This document shows positions 19,401 through 27,379 of a DNA stretch of 64,000 nt, piece after piece. Positions within the stretch are counted from its first letter, which is position 1. Every line of letters begins with the position of its first letter. The stretch is from Cylicocyclus nassatus (lineage: Eukaryota > Nematoda > Chromadorea > Rhabditida > Strongylidae): positions 35,663,733 through 35,727,732 of the forward strand of contig CATQJL010000305.1 of assembly GCA_958299035.1 (NCBI GenBank). The letters are read 5' to 3'. The notes under the pieces are model-generated. The model worked only from the letters and a program-made list of their open reading frames with translations. It searched no databases and was not told the origin of the DNA. The position numbers were made by a program, and so were the translations under genes.

Positions 19401-21672
19401 GAGATAAACCGCTTCAAACTATATCAGACAGCAGAAAATAGTGCTTTCGAACTATTTGTTTCCGACCGCACTAATATAATCGTACGAAAGTGTGAGGACT
19501 CGACGCGCATGCCGCGCTAAATTTATGACCGTCGTCAAGCGCATTTCCCGTGGTCGCACAGAGTGGTGGCCGAGCGCGGGCGCATCCATCTCGGCGCGCT
19601 TGCAACAACGACGCGACAATCGGCTTTGATTTGCAAAGCGGGCAGGCGTCAGCCGATGACGGCACCGCCGTGACACCTCGCCGCTCGCTTTATGGCCGCT
19701 GATTCGTAGTGATAGCCGAGAAGAGCAGCGCTCACACATTATAGAACAACAATCGGAGGACTTCCCGCGACATACGATCATAAAGTGAGCTTCTGAGCAT
19801 GAAAATTGCAAAAATTTCGCAAGTCGAGCTCTGCGAGGAAAAGATTATGAGATACCCCGAAGAAAGTTTTACATGGTAAGTGTGGCTACCAATGTATGTA
19901 ACCTTTGATTCACTTGGCCTGGCGCCTGGAAGGCGGGGCTTTGTGACCTAATTAAGGCCGCTCGCGCCCGCGACGCAGTTTATGTCTCTTTCGCGCGCCT
20001 GCTCTCCCTTGAATAGCTCACGCCGCCAAGCCAGTTGCATCAAAGGGTAAGCCCCACGCCCCTTTTTTACTATTAGAGGTTAAAGGCCTGCAAAAATCTC
20101 AAAAAGCATCTCAAGATACTTTGGTGAGTGCGTGGCAATTTGAGAGAAATTTTTGCTCCCCCCCCCCCCCCTCCTGGACGGAAATCCTGCGACCGCCATT
20201 TGTATGAAATACCTCGCGCTGACAACACATGTGACCATAGAACGTGCAGTACAAAATTCTGTCTTCTACGGCCATTTATCACTCGCAAATGTTGTCGACA
20301 ATGCAGAGCAGTATAATTGTCGTCAAATGCCACTAGATCGAGATGGTAAATGTGACAGAACACGGATCTGCGATACAATTCAAACAAAATAAGGGACTTA
20401 GAGCGTATTTCTTCTACCTAACTAACGCTCTAGGTATATACAGCTAGATTACTTAGTCATTGGAGGTAACATATAGAAAAGAGATGCAACAAATTTTTGG
20501 AAAAATCAAAAACGTCTTCCCGAAAAAACAGATAGACAAATAACTAGATTGGAAAGCCAGTACAAAAATACTGTTTGCATCTATTACAGAACATGATTGC
20601 TCTTACGATAATGAATTGATCTGATAATGATTTGCAGTTTCAGCTACAAGATTTTTTTTTCACCTATATTATTTCATCCCTTGAGATTTTGAAGCGATGA
20701 AATTCTCTGATTATCGTTGCAACAACGAGATGATCACAATGCTTTCGATGTTCACTTCCTCCCACAAAAATTCCCCCTGCAAACTCGCTGCTGCAAATGC
20801 TGCGAATTAAGATGCGCTGCAAATATTTGATTTCACACTTCAGTTCATCTCTTGAGCAAAGAGTCAGTAAAAAACAAACGTTGTCAAGCTGGACAAAAAA
20901 CTTTGAAGAGAAAAGCAGAAAATTTTTGCAAACGGGCATGATTCGCTGTTTTGCTCAAATCAAAGTTTCTGTTCACAGACCAAAATTAAGCTTAAAAAGG
21001 CAAAACTCATCACATTTTGCTCTGCACAGAATTCCTGCGATTTGAAAGCAAATGGATTTCAGCCGCTATGAAAAAAACTGGAACCTATTGTGCAATCGAG
21101 TAAAACGAGATCTGGTGACTATTTTGGTTTAAACTTCTAGATTTATCCCACGCTGCGCTGGCTACAAAAGTCAAAATAGGGCATGAAATTGGTAAAATAC
21201 TATGACTTCATAGGAGAAGCACAACTGAAGCACAAACTGATACCAGTCCAGGTCAAGTTCAACGTTGAGAAGAAATCTTTAGAGGTCAAAATATCCTTCT
21301 AGTTGTGGTATAAGCTTTTTACGTCTATGAACAGATAAAGCTGAATTCACGTTTTTGTTCAAAAAGTTTAAATGAAAATGATCCTTTTACGACTGTGATT
21401 TATGTACATTTATGAAAATGATAATTGATGGATGTAACTGGCGATAGTCGTAACGAACGAAAAAACGGAAGAAAAAGAGCGAGTTGCGATTGAGCTGACT
21501 CACCTCGAAGATGTTTGCACTTGTATTCTTCATACTCTCGCATGGCCGCCGGGTCAGTGAGTTTCCACCGTTCGCACTCCTCCAAACTGCCGTTCATCAT
21601 GCCTAGGCCGAAGTACGAGTCGGAGCCACAGCTACCGACCGGAATGTCGCTGAACGGGGATATAGATTTCAT
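7375..21672 (-). CDS. EGF-repeat protein with hydrophobic C-terminus, seven exons
   Basis: Seven minus-strand exons (21504-21672, 14219-14327, 14059-14131, 13742-13799, 11773-11890, 8111-8176, 7375-7447) total 666 nt, exactly 222 codons including TGA, with every intron GT-AG and every phase matching. The product has a Cys-containing N-terminal part (CGSDSYFGLGMMNG), then about four EGF-like units recognisable by CxC plus a closing Gly-x-x-Cys: CVCEPKWKGPIC, CICEVPWDGRYC, CVCTQYFEGDNC and CLCKEGYGGEVC. It ends in a hydrophobic tail (VMATMTVVISIAATVF) with two residues before the stop, suggesting a membrane or GPI anchor. EGF arrays of this kind are extracellular. No signal peptide follows the first Met, and TTCAG at 21650-21654 could be an acceptor, so upstream exons are likely. 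No named orthologue was recognised. The longest intron, 7.2 kb, is full of MITEs. Confidence 0.7.
8111..8176 (-). CDS. EGF-repeat gene, exon 6
   Basis: Acceptor TTTTTAG and donor GTAAGT. It reads CLCKEGYGGEVCEKKCHKG, the second half of an EGF-like domain plus the first Cys of a following unit. It enters in phase 2 from exon 5 and leaves in phase 2. Confidence 0.8.
8263..8510 (+). repeat. Dispersed repeat with GTGGCGTAGCA start and poly-C end
   Basis: Starts near AGTGGCGTAGCAAGAATTTCC and ends in a long C tract (about 8487-8499). An inverted relative at 20157-20205 has a C tract followed by GGAAATCCTGCGACCGCCA. The pairing of a GGCG..GCA-ATTTCC block with a homopolymer C/G tract suggests one repeat family. 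Boundaries are approximate. Confidence 0.4.
8551..9474. mobile_element. Mariner-like TIR element, decayed
   Basis: A 924 bp element whose left end (after TA at 8549-8550) begins CAGGGTCGTCAAAAGT. The right end is the inverse of CAGGGTGCGTCAAAAGTTTG. CAGGGT...CAAAAGT is a mariner-type terminus. Short ORFs inside (8640-8885, 9228-9449) show no DDE/D signature, so this is a non-autonomous or dead copy. The right-hand TA has mutated to TG. Confidence 0.65.
9475..10176. other. Intronic stretch with no recognised feature
   Basis: AT-rich sequence inside the intron between EGF exons 5 and 6. No repeat boundary or exon was recognised. Confidence 0.4.
10179..10456. mobile_element. TA-flanked palindromic MITE, 278 bp
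   Basis: TA at 10177-10178 and 10457-10458 flank inverted arms that start CAGTCGATTCATTTCATATG and continue through GATCATGTGTGTCACTGCAC for over 40 bp with almost no mismatch. The two halves then converge imperfectly (CAACTTTGGCGTCCCCATCC against GGATGGGAACGCCAAAGGTG). No coding capacity. Confidence 0.8.
11341..11714 (+). pseudogene. Possible broken plus-strand gene fragment
   Basis: ATG at 11341 opens 18 codons (MAEKFVHLQRQ...) up to a good donor GTAAGT. A 49 nt intron-like stretch ends TTTCAG at 11443, followed by an ORF of about 87 codons to the TAG at 11712-11714. Joined as read, the frame breaks: TTTGCAATTTGCAATTCC contains a direct 7-base duplication (TTTGCAA), and one unit alone would restore the phase. 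I infer a coding fragment damaged by a 7 bp duplication. No family was recognised. It lies antisense inside an intron of the EGF gene. Confidence 0.3.
11773..11890 (-). CDS. EGF-repeat gene, exon 5
   Basis: Acceptor GTTCAG and donor GTATGT. It enters in phase 1 from exon 4 and encodes HCVCTQYFEGDNCDKIIGC, the end of one EGF-like unit and the start of the next (CMNGGEL). It leaves in phase 2. Sequence upstream of the acceptor also opens with an ATG in frame, but the splice is the better reading. Confidence 0.8.
12300..12614 (-). CDS. Unidentified coding-like exon nested in EGF intron
   Basis: A 315 nt minus-strand interval bounded by TTCGCAG and a GTAATT donor is open for 104 codons (1 nt leading, 2 nt trailing). 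It reads convincingly as protein, with segments such as DYQKKLQIFKSTHIGIYVKL and NHKAAEAILLDGARNRTTHF. The phases do not allow it to be inserted into the EGF transcript (phase 1 intron), so it would belong to another nested gene or a dead retrocopy. No family recognised. Partner exons were not found. Confidence 0.35.
13235..13597. mobile_element. Near-perfect hairpin MITE, about 360 bp
   Basis: Starts TTTAAAGGCAGCGTCCAGGCA and ends with its inverse. The inner arms (GTGCTCTAACGGCTGAGATAA, ACTGGACCCCGCAATCGTAT, ATGGATTCATGGC) are repeated inverted around a centre near 13420. The arms are about 170 bp. It lies in the intron between EGF exons 4 and 5. The GGCAGCGTCC terminus is shared with 18438-18777. 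Confidence 0.8.
13742..13799 (-). CDS. EGF-repeat gene, exon 4
   Basis: A 58 nt exon between TTTTAAG and GTAGGT. It reads VPWDGRYCERLACWRKTKF, closing one EGF-like unit (GxxC spacing) and opening the next. Phase 0 in, phase 1 out, matching both neighbours. Confidence 0.8.
14059..14131 (-). CDS. EGF-repeat gene, exon 3
   Basis: Acceptor ATTGCAG and donor GTGGGA. It encodes CTANVCQHGGTLAVGRKEIE followed by CICE, with the CxxGGT pattern typical of EGF-like domains. Joined to exon 2 it completes a Val codon. Confidence 0.8.
14219..14327 (-). CDS. EGF-repeat gene, exon 2
   Basis: Acceptor ATTCCAG and donor GTAAGT. It encodes KCVCEPKWKGPICNEFEGCP and HALHGK, an EGF-like closing segment plus the next start. 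It joins exon 1 in phase 1 across 7.2 kb. Confidence 0.8.
14328..18437. other. Large EGF-gene intron, left part
   Basis: AT-rich intronic DNA with short plus-strand ORFs (15370-15552, 15589-15786, 16702-16923) that have no recognisable domain and no clear splice partners. A C tract lies near 17965. No RNA gene recognised. Confidence 0.4.
18438..18777. mobile_element. Inverted-repeat MITE with GGCAGCGTCC-like ends
   Basis: CAAAGGCAGATGTCC on the left and GGACGCTGCCTTCAAAG on the right are inverse. The arms continue inward with AAAATTTCG, TTCACCTTTT and CTTCTCGTCATGAGAA paired to inverse counterparts over about 130 bp. The centre near 18600 is unpaired. Same terminal motif as the 13235-13597 hairpin. 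Confidence 0.65.
18905..19172. mobile_element. GC-rich palindromic MITE, 268 bp
   Basis: Starts GACTATATGTCGCCGAAAGT and ends with the inverse, then pairs almost throughout. GGGGGAACAAAGCCGCCAGG meets its inverse on the other side, centred near 19038. It is a potential long hairpin. Several overlapping ORFs on both strands here are by-products of the palindrome. Confidence 0.75.
19480..20060. promoter_or_regulatory. GC-rich island in long intron, possible promoter or enhancer
   Basis: About 580 bp much richer in G+C and CpG than its surroundings. It has GGCGGGG, CCCCACGCCCC and TAATTA motifs in the right half (19910-20060), after a CpG-dense left half (19490-19700). It lies in the 7.2 kb intron of the EGF gene. 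An internal promoter or enhancer is an inference from composition only. It could equally be an old GC-rich repeat. Confidence 0.3.
20157..20205 (-). repeat. Poly-C tract plus GGAAATCCTGCG repeat end
   Basis: A long C tract followed by GGACGGAAATCCTGCGACC. On the minus strand this reads TGGCGGTCGCAGGATTTCC then a G run, resembling the start of the repeat at 8263. Confidence 0.35.
21504..21672 (-). CDS. EGF-repeat gene, first exon visible
   Basis: Donor GTGAGT at the 3' side. It reads CGSDSYFGLGMMNG, then EECERWKLTDPAAMREYEEY and KCKHLR, leaving in phase 1. The ATG at 21670-21672 gives an uninterrupted frame, but no signal peptide follows it, and CCCCGTTCAG at 21650 could be an acceptor. This may therefore be an internal exon whose 5' partners lie beyond the retroelement array. 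Confidence 0.65.
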
Positions 21673-21714
21673 TTTGGAATGAGAAATCCACGAACTAAAT
21701 GGCTACATGGGGCC

Positions 21715-22200
21715 CTGCGCGGAAAAAAGCAACTTCTGCCGGCAACAAGTGCACGTTCACTATGACTATGAAGCGCACTTTCAATTTTGCGATCCATGGC
21801 CATTATTTACGCGCAGTTGTTGTCGTCATCGCAGAAGCACTTCAACAATATAACATGTATGGTAGGTCAACATGGTATGTGTGCGATGCTGCGCGGAAAA
21901 ATTCCAACGCTTACAGACAACATTTTATCGTGAAAGATGGCGATGGATGGCGCATTCCCAACTTTTGCGCAGCATGCCATTTTTACGCGCAAATGTTGTC
22001 TTCACCGCAGAAACATTATGGTGCTATAACATATACGATACGGTTTACATAGTGTCCTGCGGTCTAGCGTAAAGTTGTATTGTAATGCTGACAACAATTC
22101 TGCGTGAAAATGACCATGGAGCGCGCAGGGGCTTTGGTTCCACTGCCAATTCTTACGCGCAAGTGTTGTCGTCACCGCAGGAACACGCAACTATATTACC
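21715..22200. repeat. Three degenerate tandem units of about 170 bp
   Basis: A motif close to TTACGCGCAAATGTTGTC, followed by a CACCGCAG-like stretch, recurs near 21810, 21990 and 22155, with flanking similarity (GCGCGGAAAAA near 21717 and 21890). A looser relative sits near 20270-20300. This suggests an old minisatellite or divergent element copies. Confidence 0.45.
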
Positions 22201-24079
22201 CTATGCTGCTAAGTAGAACTGTACCTGATTTTGACGAGGAACGCGCCGGTGCTATCCTTCTGCTTCGGCCTTTCTGCCATAACAAACACCACTAAAGCTG
22301 CGTGCAACACCGCCAATGTCCTCATTTCGATGGTCTGGAAATTTTCAATAGACTAAAAGTGGAGAAAAATTCGGAACATGGCGACGACATGGGGAAAGAG
22401 ACAATAAAAGCGGCTAGAACCTTAAAAAAGCCTACTAAATGTCCGTCTATTCTGTTTAGAGACATGCAAGTTCTAGAAAAAACCAAATCAATAGTCCTTC
22501 TATTTCTTATAGTAAGCTAAGCGATCTTGGAGAAATAGCTACGAGTGACTGAATAACTTGCAAAAAACACCGAAGGTGAGATGTTTTTCAGTCTAATCGA
22601 GTCTCAACTCAGACTCATCAATCTCGAATGCAGCTATGAAGCATTTTTCTCCTCTAAAAGTGAGAAGAAGATGGACGGTTTGATCTGACATTAATGCACA
22701 GCGATATCGGTGAGTGAAGGACGCATTTCTGCGAGAAAAAAAGAAAAAAAGCAAACACAAACCTATAGCGGAAGAGATGCAAGGAAAAGTAAATAATGCA
22801 GAAACATCATAGTATTACATCATCAATAAGCCATATTTTCAAAACCAGAACTATCATCTCTCAACTGGATGATAAAAAAGAAGAACAAAAAGAAGGATGA
22901 GTACTGAAAGATAAGGGACAACCTCGATTTGCTAAATAACCTGAATCGTTATTCGTCTGAAGCTTTTTCCTAAGTCTGGAGCAACTCGGGTATAAATAAA
23001 TGCTCGAGACAAAGATATTTTGATAAAGAGCTATTTTAGAGAAATTTTAGAGCTCCGTAAAGGAAAAGATGTATTGGTAAGAAATACCCAAAAAATTACC
23101 TTCTGGTTCAAAACCCAATAAAGTATCGCTGAAGCTCTATAGGTTTCTTGGTTATCTTGCTATTTTGATCTGCCTCGCTGTTTTTAACCCTACCAAATGA
23201 GCAATGAGTATTTCGCCAGAAGATTAATAACATCCCGAATAGGACTTGGGTAGATGAGGATCGATAAGCATAAAAGGAAATGTGGCCTTTTTTCAAGCAG
23301 TTTTTTTTTTTCAGTGTTCAGCCCATATAACTAGAATTGAGCGCTGGAAGTGGATTTTTTTCCATAGCGGAAACGTTTCGAAGAGATGTACTTGCAGAAG
23401 TTTTTGTTGACATTTTTATTCTAAGCTTCTTTGTTAGAATATGGGGAACTGATGAACGAAAGAGGAAAAAAAATATTCGCTGAGCGAAGTGAATGGTTTT
23501 CACGAGCACACACTTCGTTTGAAGGATGTGAAAATAAATTCGGAAGCCTTTTCATTGAAATAGGAGTTCCAAGCAGGGCATAAAGGGGGAAACGAACTAA
23601 GATATCTCAGAATTTTCAATTTCCTCTCTAGTTGCAGTTATGTAAATTCAATGCAAATAAAAAGAAAGTATAATCCAAATATTAATATATAAAGTATGAT
23701 TCGAAAAATGGACGAATAATTGGATAATTTAAAACAGCTTCTTATTACTTTCTCAACGATTTGTTCTAAACAAAATTTATAGAAATCTGAATAGGTGAGA
23801 AGATTCTTCGCCCATCATCCTGTCTGCTCAATTTCCTCTTCTTGTTAATAATCTTTTAGAATAAACTAGAATTAGAAAAATAGAGCAGATCACTGCTAAC
23901 ATTAATTTTTTAAATCCTCTTGATCTACTGTTTGAAACTTTGTAAATTATATCTCTGCCTGGATTACAGATTTTCTAGAATCATAAAACACGAAATCCAA
24001 AAAACATGGAAAAACTTCCATTGGCGACAAAGCTCAATTTTATGATCAATTTGACGTTTCTAGAAAAATAGTTTTTTTT
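22201..24079. other. Stretch between repeats and Penelope-like array
   Basis: AT-rich with a poly-T tract near 23303. No gene or exon recognised. 5' exons of the EGF gene could lie here or beyond the retroelement array. Confidence 0.35.
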
Positions 24080-24139
24080 CTAATATTCTTCAGTACTGCT
24101 GTGCCAGACAGGTTTGGTAGGTGTTCTTTATTCCAATCA

Positions 24140-24180
24140 AGGCCTAACGTTTCGACGCCTTTCGTCTTCCTCAGAGGCCT
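24140..24180 (-). ncRNA. Hammerhead-ribozyme-like motif, unit 1
   Basis: On the minus strand, AGGCCT - CTGAGGA - A - GACG/CGTC stem - GAAA - CGTT - AGGCCT. The two palindromic AGGCCT blocks can form a 6 bp stem I, GACG/CGTC forms stem II, and CTGANGA and GAAA match the conserved core. Stem III is reduced to almost nothing, and one extra A follows the CTGANGA box. Hammerheads with minimal stem III are known from Penelope-like element pseudo-LTRs. Activity is untested. Confidence 0.6.
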
Positions 24181-24396
24181 GAAAATGGCTCAAAGCGTCA
24201 TCTGTGAAAAGAGGCCATCAAGCACCATCCTCATTCCTGCTAGTTCTCGATCTTCGCTCAACATCCCTACCGCAAAAATTGTCAGCGCCAGAAAATGAAC
24301 ATACCGTTGAGAACACCGCTATGTCAGTTTCCGCACCGGAAGTGATGGTCTTGGCGGAAGGACTAAACTATACTATAAATGCACATAGCATGTGAT

Positions 24397-27060
24397 CTAT
24401 AGATTGCATATCGATAAGAATGGAAGGAAGTCGTTGGTAACTGACAAACATTCATTCTTATTGTTCATTGCTGGATTCTTTGAAGAGATCCAGAATGCTT
24501 CCAGCGCCTTCCTAGCCGAGGTTTCCTTCTCATAGGTTAAGATTTCGCACTTTATATCGAAATCGGCTCCACCATGCGCTTCGTTCCTATGCCTGCCCAA
24601 CGGTGATAACAGGGTTTTACGCCTTTTATCTGCCAGATGTTCGTTTATGCGAGTACTAAGTGATCTTCCAGTTTCGCCAATATAGAGAGCATTGCAGCTA
24701 GGGCATTTCAATTGATAAACCACTCCCGCTTGTGCACAGTCACCTATTCTACCGTACGGACAGACTACGCATCTTTCTGTTATACAGTATCGATCGTAAA
24801 GTCTGTTTCGAACTAACTGCTTTTTGATATTGTCGTTTGGGATGTTCACTAAGACAACATCGTCTTGCAGTTGTGCGCGTATAATGCACTTTCGAAAAGC
24901 CGCACTGATGTTATCGGAAATAAATGGCAGGCACAGTGGGAGCTTATTATCACGAATGCGGTCACCATTTGCGTGATGTTGGATACGCGGTAGACAGTGG
25001 TAACCATTGCTGCAAGCAATCTGAGAGGCTAAACTTCGTGACTCGCATCGTTCTCTTTCTCCGGAGCACATCTGCATAGCTGTTTTGAACATATTCCCGA
25101 TCACTGCTCGTTTCGTAGATGCAGGATGCGCCGATCTTACATTGATAAGGATGTTCTTTGAGCTTTCCTTGCGGTACCACTTCATGCTAACAATGCCATT
25201 GGACAATTTGACCTGTGCGTTGAGGTAGGGGAGCCATCCGTCGTGCGGTATCTCTCGTGTAAGCTTTATGTACTGCGACTGCTGGTTGAGAATTTCGAAA
25301 CACTTGTCCATTTCGGACTGAGTGGACGTAAATATGCAGCAGTCATCGATGTAACGGCAGTACATCAGCGGCATGCGGGCTAGCACCGGTTCCTCGATTT
25401 TACTCATAAAGCAAATGGCGAGGACAGGGGCTAGCCTCTGACCCATAGCCAATCCGCGTATCTGGGAGTAGTACGTCCCAGACCATCTGAAGATGTTACA
25501 TTTCAAGCATTCGCTCACTAGGGTCATCGTCCGCCTTTTGCCAAGCCCAAAAGTATTGATGGTAGTGGCATATTTATCCAACATCTCTGAGAGCGCTTGC
25601 AAAGCTTGGTTGTTCTGCACATTAGTGTAGAGCGAAGTCACATCGAATGACTCGACTACAGTGCTCGAATCAAACTTGGCGCTTCGAAGCTTTTCTATAA
25701 AATCACGCGAGCTGGATAAATGTGCTGGTACTTTGGGTAGCAGTTGGCTCACAATTTTGTTCAAGAACCACGAAATTCGATCGGTGGGACCGCCTACGCA
25801 ACTAATAATCGGTCTAATTTTGTAAGTGTCCGCTGACATTGAACTCATGTCCCGCAAGGAAAGCTTGTGCGTCTTAACAAGGCTATAAAACACTGGACAG
25901 CTTGGAGACCTGAGTTTCAACCTGCTTATAAACCTGTCGTCGAGTCCCGCAGATTTAGCTATCGTGGTCCAAGCGTCATTCAACTTTCTATACTGTGATT
26001 GAAATTCTTTCGCAGAGACGACTCTATACGTGGTGGTGTCCGCCAGATGAGCTGCTGTTATTCGTCGATCCAACTCTTGAGGAATTACTACGAATTCGCC
26101 GCCTTTATCGCTTACAGACAATCGCACCGAACCGTTAGATACGAGTTCACGTATCTCTTTGAAACCCTGCCACTGTCTAGGTGTCAAGTTAGTCTGATGT
26201 TGATGTTTCGCTCTATTTAGAACTTCGAGAACACCAGAACATAAGAGACGGAACTTGATGTCTACCTCAGGGACGGGAGCAGGTTGTCTGTAAAACGACT
26301 GCGGGAAAGGAATTGAGGGTAGTAAGCTGTTGGCATCGCGAGCTGTTGCTGTTGGACCATCTTTGCATTTGCTGCGTAGTCTGAGAGTGTCTCTGAGTTT
26401 GTGCAGGCTTCCTACTATTTTGCGACAAGTCGCGGAGTTGACATTCTGCGCAGGAGAGAAGGAAGGGCCAAGGCTAAGAAGCTCGATGACATTGGAAGAT
26501 AATGGAATGTTCCCAATCACCGTGACCCTCGATGTAACTTCATTCTGATATGCATGTCCTTGAAAGCGGTGGTCGGTAATGTTATTTCTGTTACATGAAC
26601 AATTTTTGCAGAGATCAGTCAAGAGTCGATCGTACTTTGCACGGAGTTTGATTTTGATCCTAGATCGAATCGAATCACAGATTAGCTTTGAACCATCCTC
26701 AATCCTCCTCCAACGTTCACAAGGCAAGAGACGTTTACAAGCTTGTTCTTTTGCATAACATTTCAACAAGGTAGAATACAACAGTCTCCGTTTTTCTTTT
26801 ATGATAACATTCAAGATAGCTTGATAAATCTTCACTATCCTCGGATCATCTTCATCGAGAGCGCAAGTGTATCCTAGTCTCTTATCCTTGATGAAAGTGG
26901 GCAACACGTTCGTTCTCTTGCAACGTCGGAGGAATATCAAGGATTGGCGAAGAGCTATCGCTTTTTGTCGAAGCGACAGCGTTTCACGTGTCAAGCGGAA
27001 CATTGTCGGCGGTAAGTCTTCTAATAGTTTAAAAGTTCCACTTTCCTTAAACCTCGGCAT
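24397..27060 (-). CDS. Penelope-like RT/GIY-YIG polyprotein, unit 1
   Basis: An intact ORF of about 887 codons. In order (numbering the full 888-codon ORF): a basic N-terminal region, the DKG motif typical of Penelope-like elements (SVSDKGGEFVVIP, about 317-328), RT motif A (ESFDVTSLYTN, 471-481), motif B (RGLAMGQRLAPVLA, 537-550), and the catalytic YIDD (571-574). A Cys-containing linker (CVVC, 765-768) precedes a C-terminal GIY-YIG endonuclease with GVVY (780-783), YIGETGR (794-800), R806, H809 and an acidic partner near E855. The product would nick the target and reverse-transcribe the element RNA by target-primed synthesis in the nucleus. I take ATG at 27058-27060 as the start; the GTG before it sits on the unit junction. 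No frameshift or stop is present, so it could be active. Confidence 0.92.
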   Translation of the reverse strand: MPRFKESGTFKLLEDLPPTMFRLTRETLSLRQKAIALRQSLIFLRRCKRTNVLPTFIKDKRLGYTCALDEDDPRIVKIYQAILNVIIKEKRRLLYSTLLKCYAKEQACKRLLPCERWRRIEDGSKLICDSIRSRIKIKLRAKYDRLLTDLCKNCSCNRNNITDHRFQGHAYQNEVTSRVTVIGNIPLSSNVIELLSLGPSFSPAQNVNSATCRKIVGSLHKLRDTLRLRSKCKDGPTATARDANSLLPSIPFPQSFYRQPAPVPEVDIKFRLLCSGVLEVLNRAKHQHQTNLTPRQWQGFKEIRELVSNGSVRLSVSDKGGEFVVIPQELDRRITAAHLADTTTYRVVSAKEFQSQYRKLNDAWTTIAKSAGLDDRFISRLKLRSPSCPVFYSLVKTHKLSLRDMSSMSADTYKIRPIISCVGGPTDRISWFLNKIVSQLLPKVPAHLSSSRDFIEKLRSAKFDSSTVVESFDVTSLYTNVQNNQALQALSEMLDKYATTINTFGLGKRRTMTLVSECLKCNIFRWSGTYYSQIRGLAMGQRLAPVLAICFMSKIEEPVLARMPLMYCRYIDDCCIFTSTQSEMDKCFEILNQQSQYIKLTREIPHDGWLPYLNAQVKLSNGIVSMKWYRKESSKNILINVRSAHPASTKRAVIGNMFKTAMQMCSGERERCESRSLASQIACSNGYHCLPRIQHHANGDRIRDNKLPLCLPFISDNISAAFRKCIIRAQLQDDVVLVNIPNDNIKKQLVRNRLYDRYCITERCVVCPYGRIGDCAQAGVVYQLKCPSCNALYIGETGRSLSTRINEHLADKRRKTLLSPLGRHRNEAHGGADFDIKCEILTYEKETSARKALEAFWISSKNPAMNNKNECLSVTNDFLPFLSICNL

Positions 27061-27122
27061 CACTAATATTCTTCAGTACTGCTGTGCCAGACAGGTTTGG
27101 TAGGTGTTCTTTATTCCAATCA

Positions 27123-27163
27123 AGGCCTAACGTTTCGACGCCTTTCGTCTTCCTCAGAGGCCT
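27123..27163 (-). ncRNA. Hammerhead-ribozyme-like motif, unit 2
   Basis: Identical in sequence and position to the unit 1 motif, 2983 bp downstream. Cleavage at both copies would release unit-length RNA. Confidence 0.6.
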
Positions 27164-27379
27164 GAAAATGGCTCAAAGCGTCATCTGTGAAAAGAGGCCA
27201 TCAAGCACCATCCTCATTCCTGCTAGTTCTCGATCTTCGCTCAACATCCCTACCGCAAAAATTGTCAGCGCCAGAAAATGAACATACCGTTGAGAACACC
27301 GCTATGTCAGTTTCCGCACCGGAAGTGATGGTCTTGGCGGAAGGACTAAACTATACTATAAATGCACATAGCATGTGAT

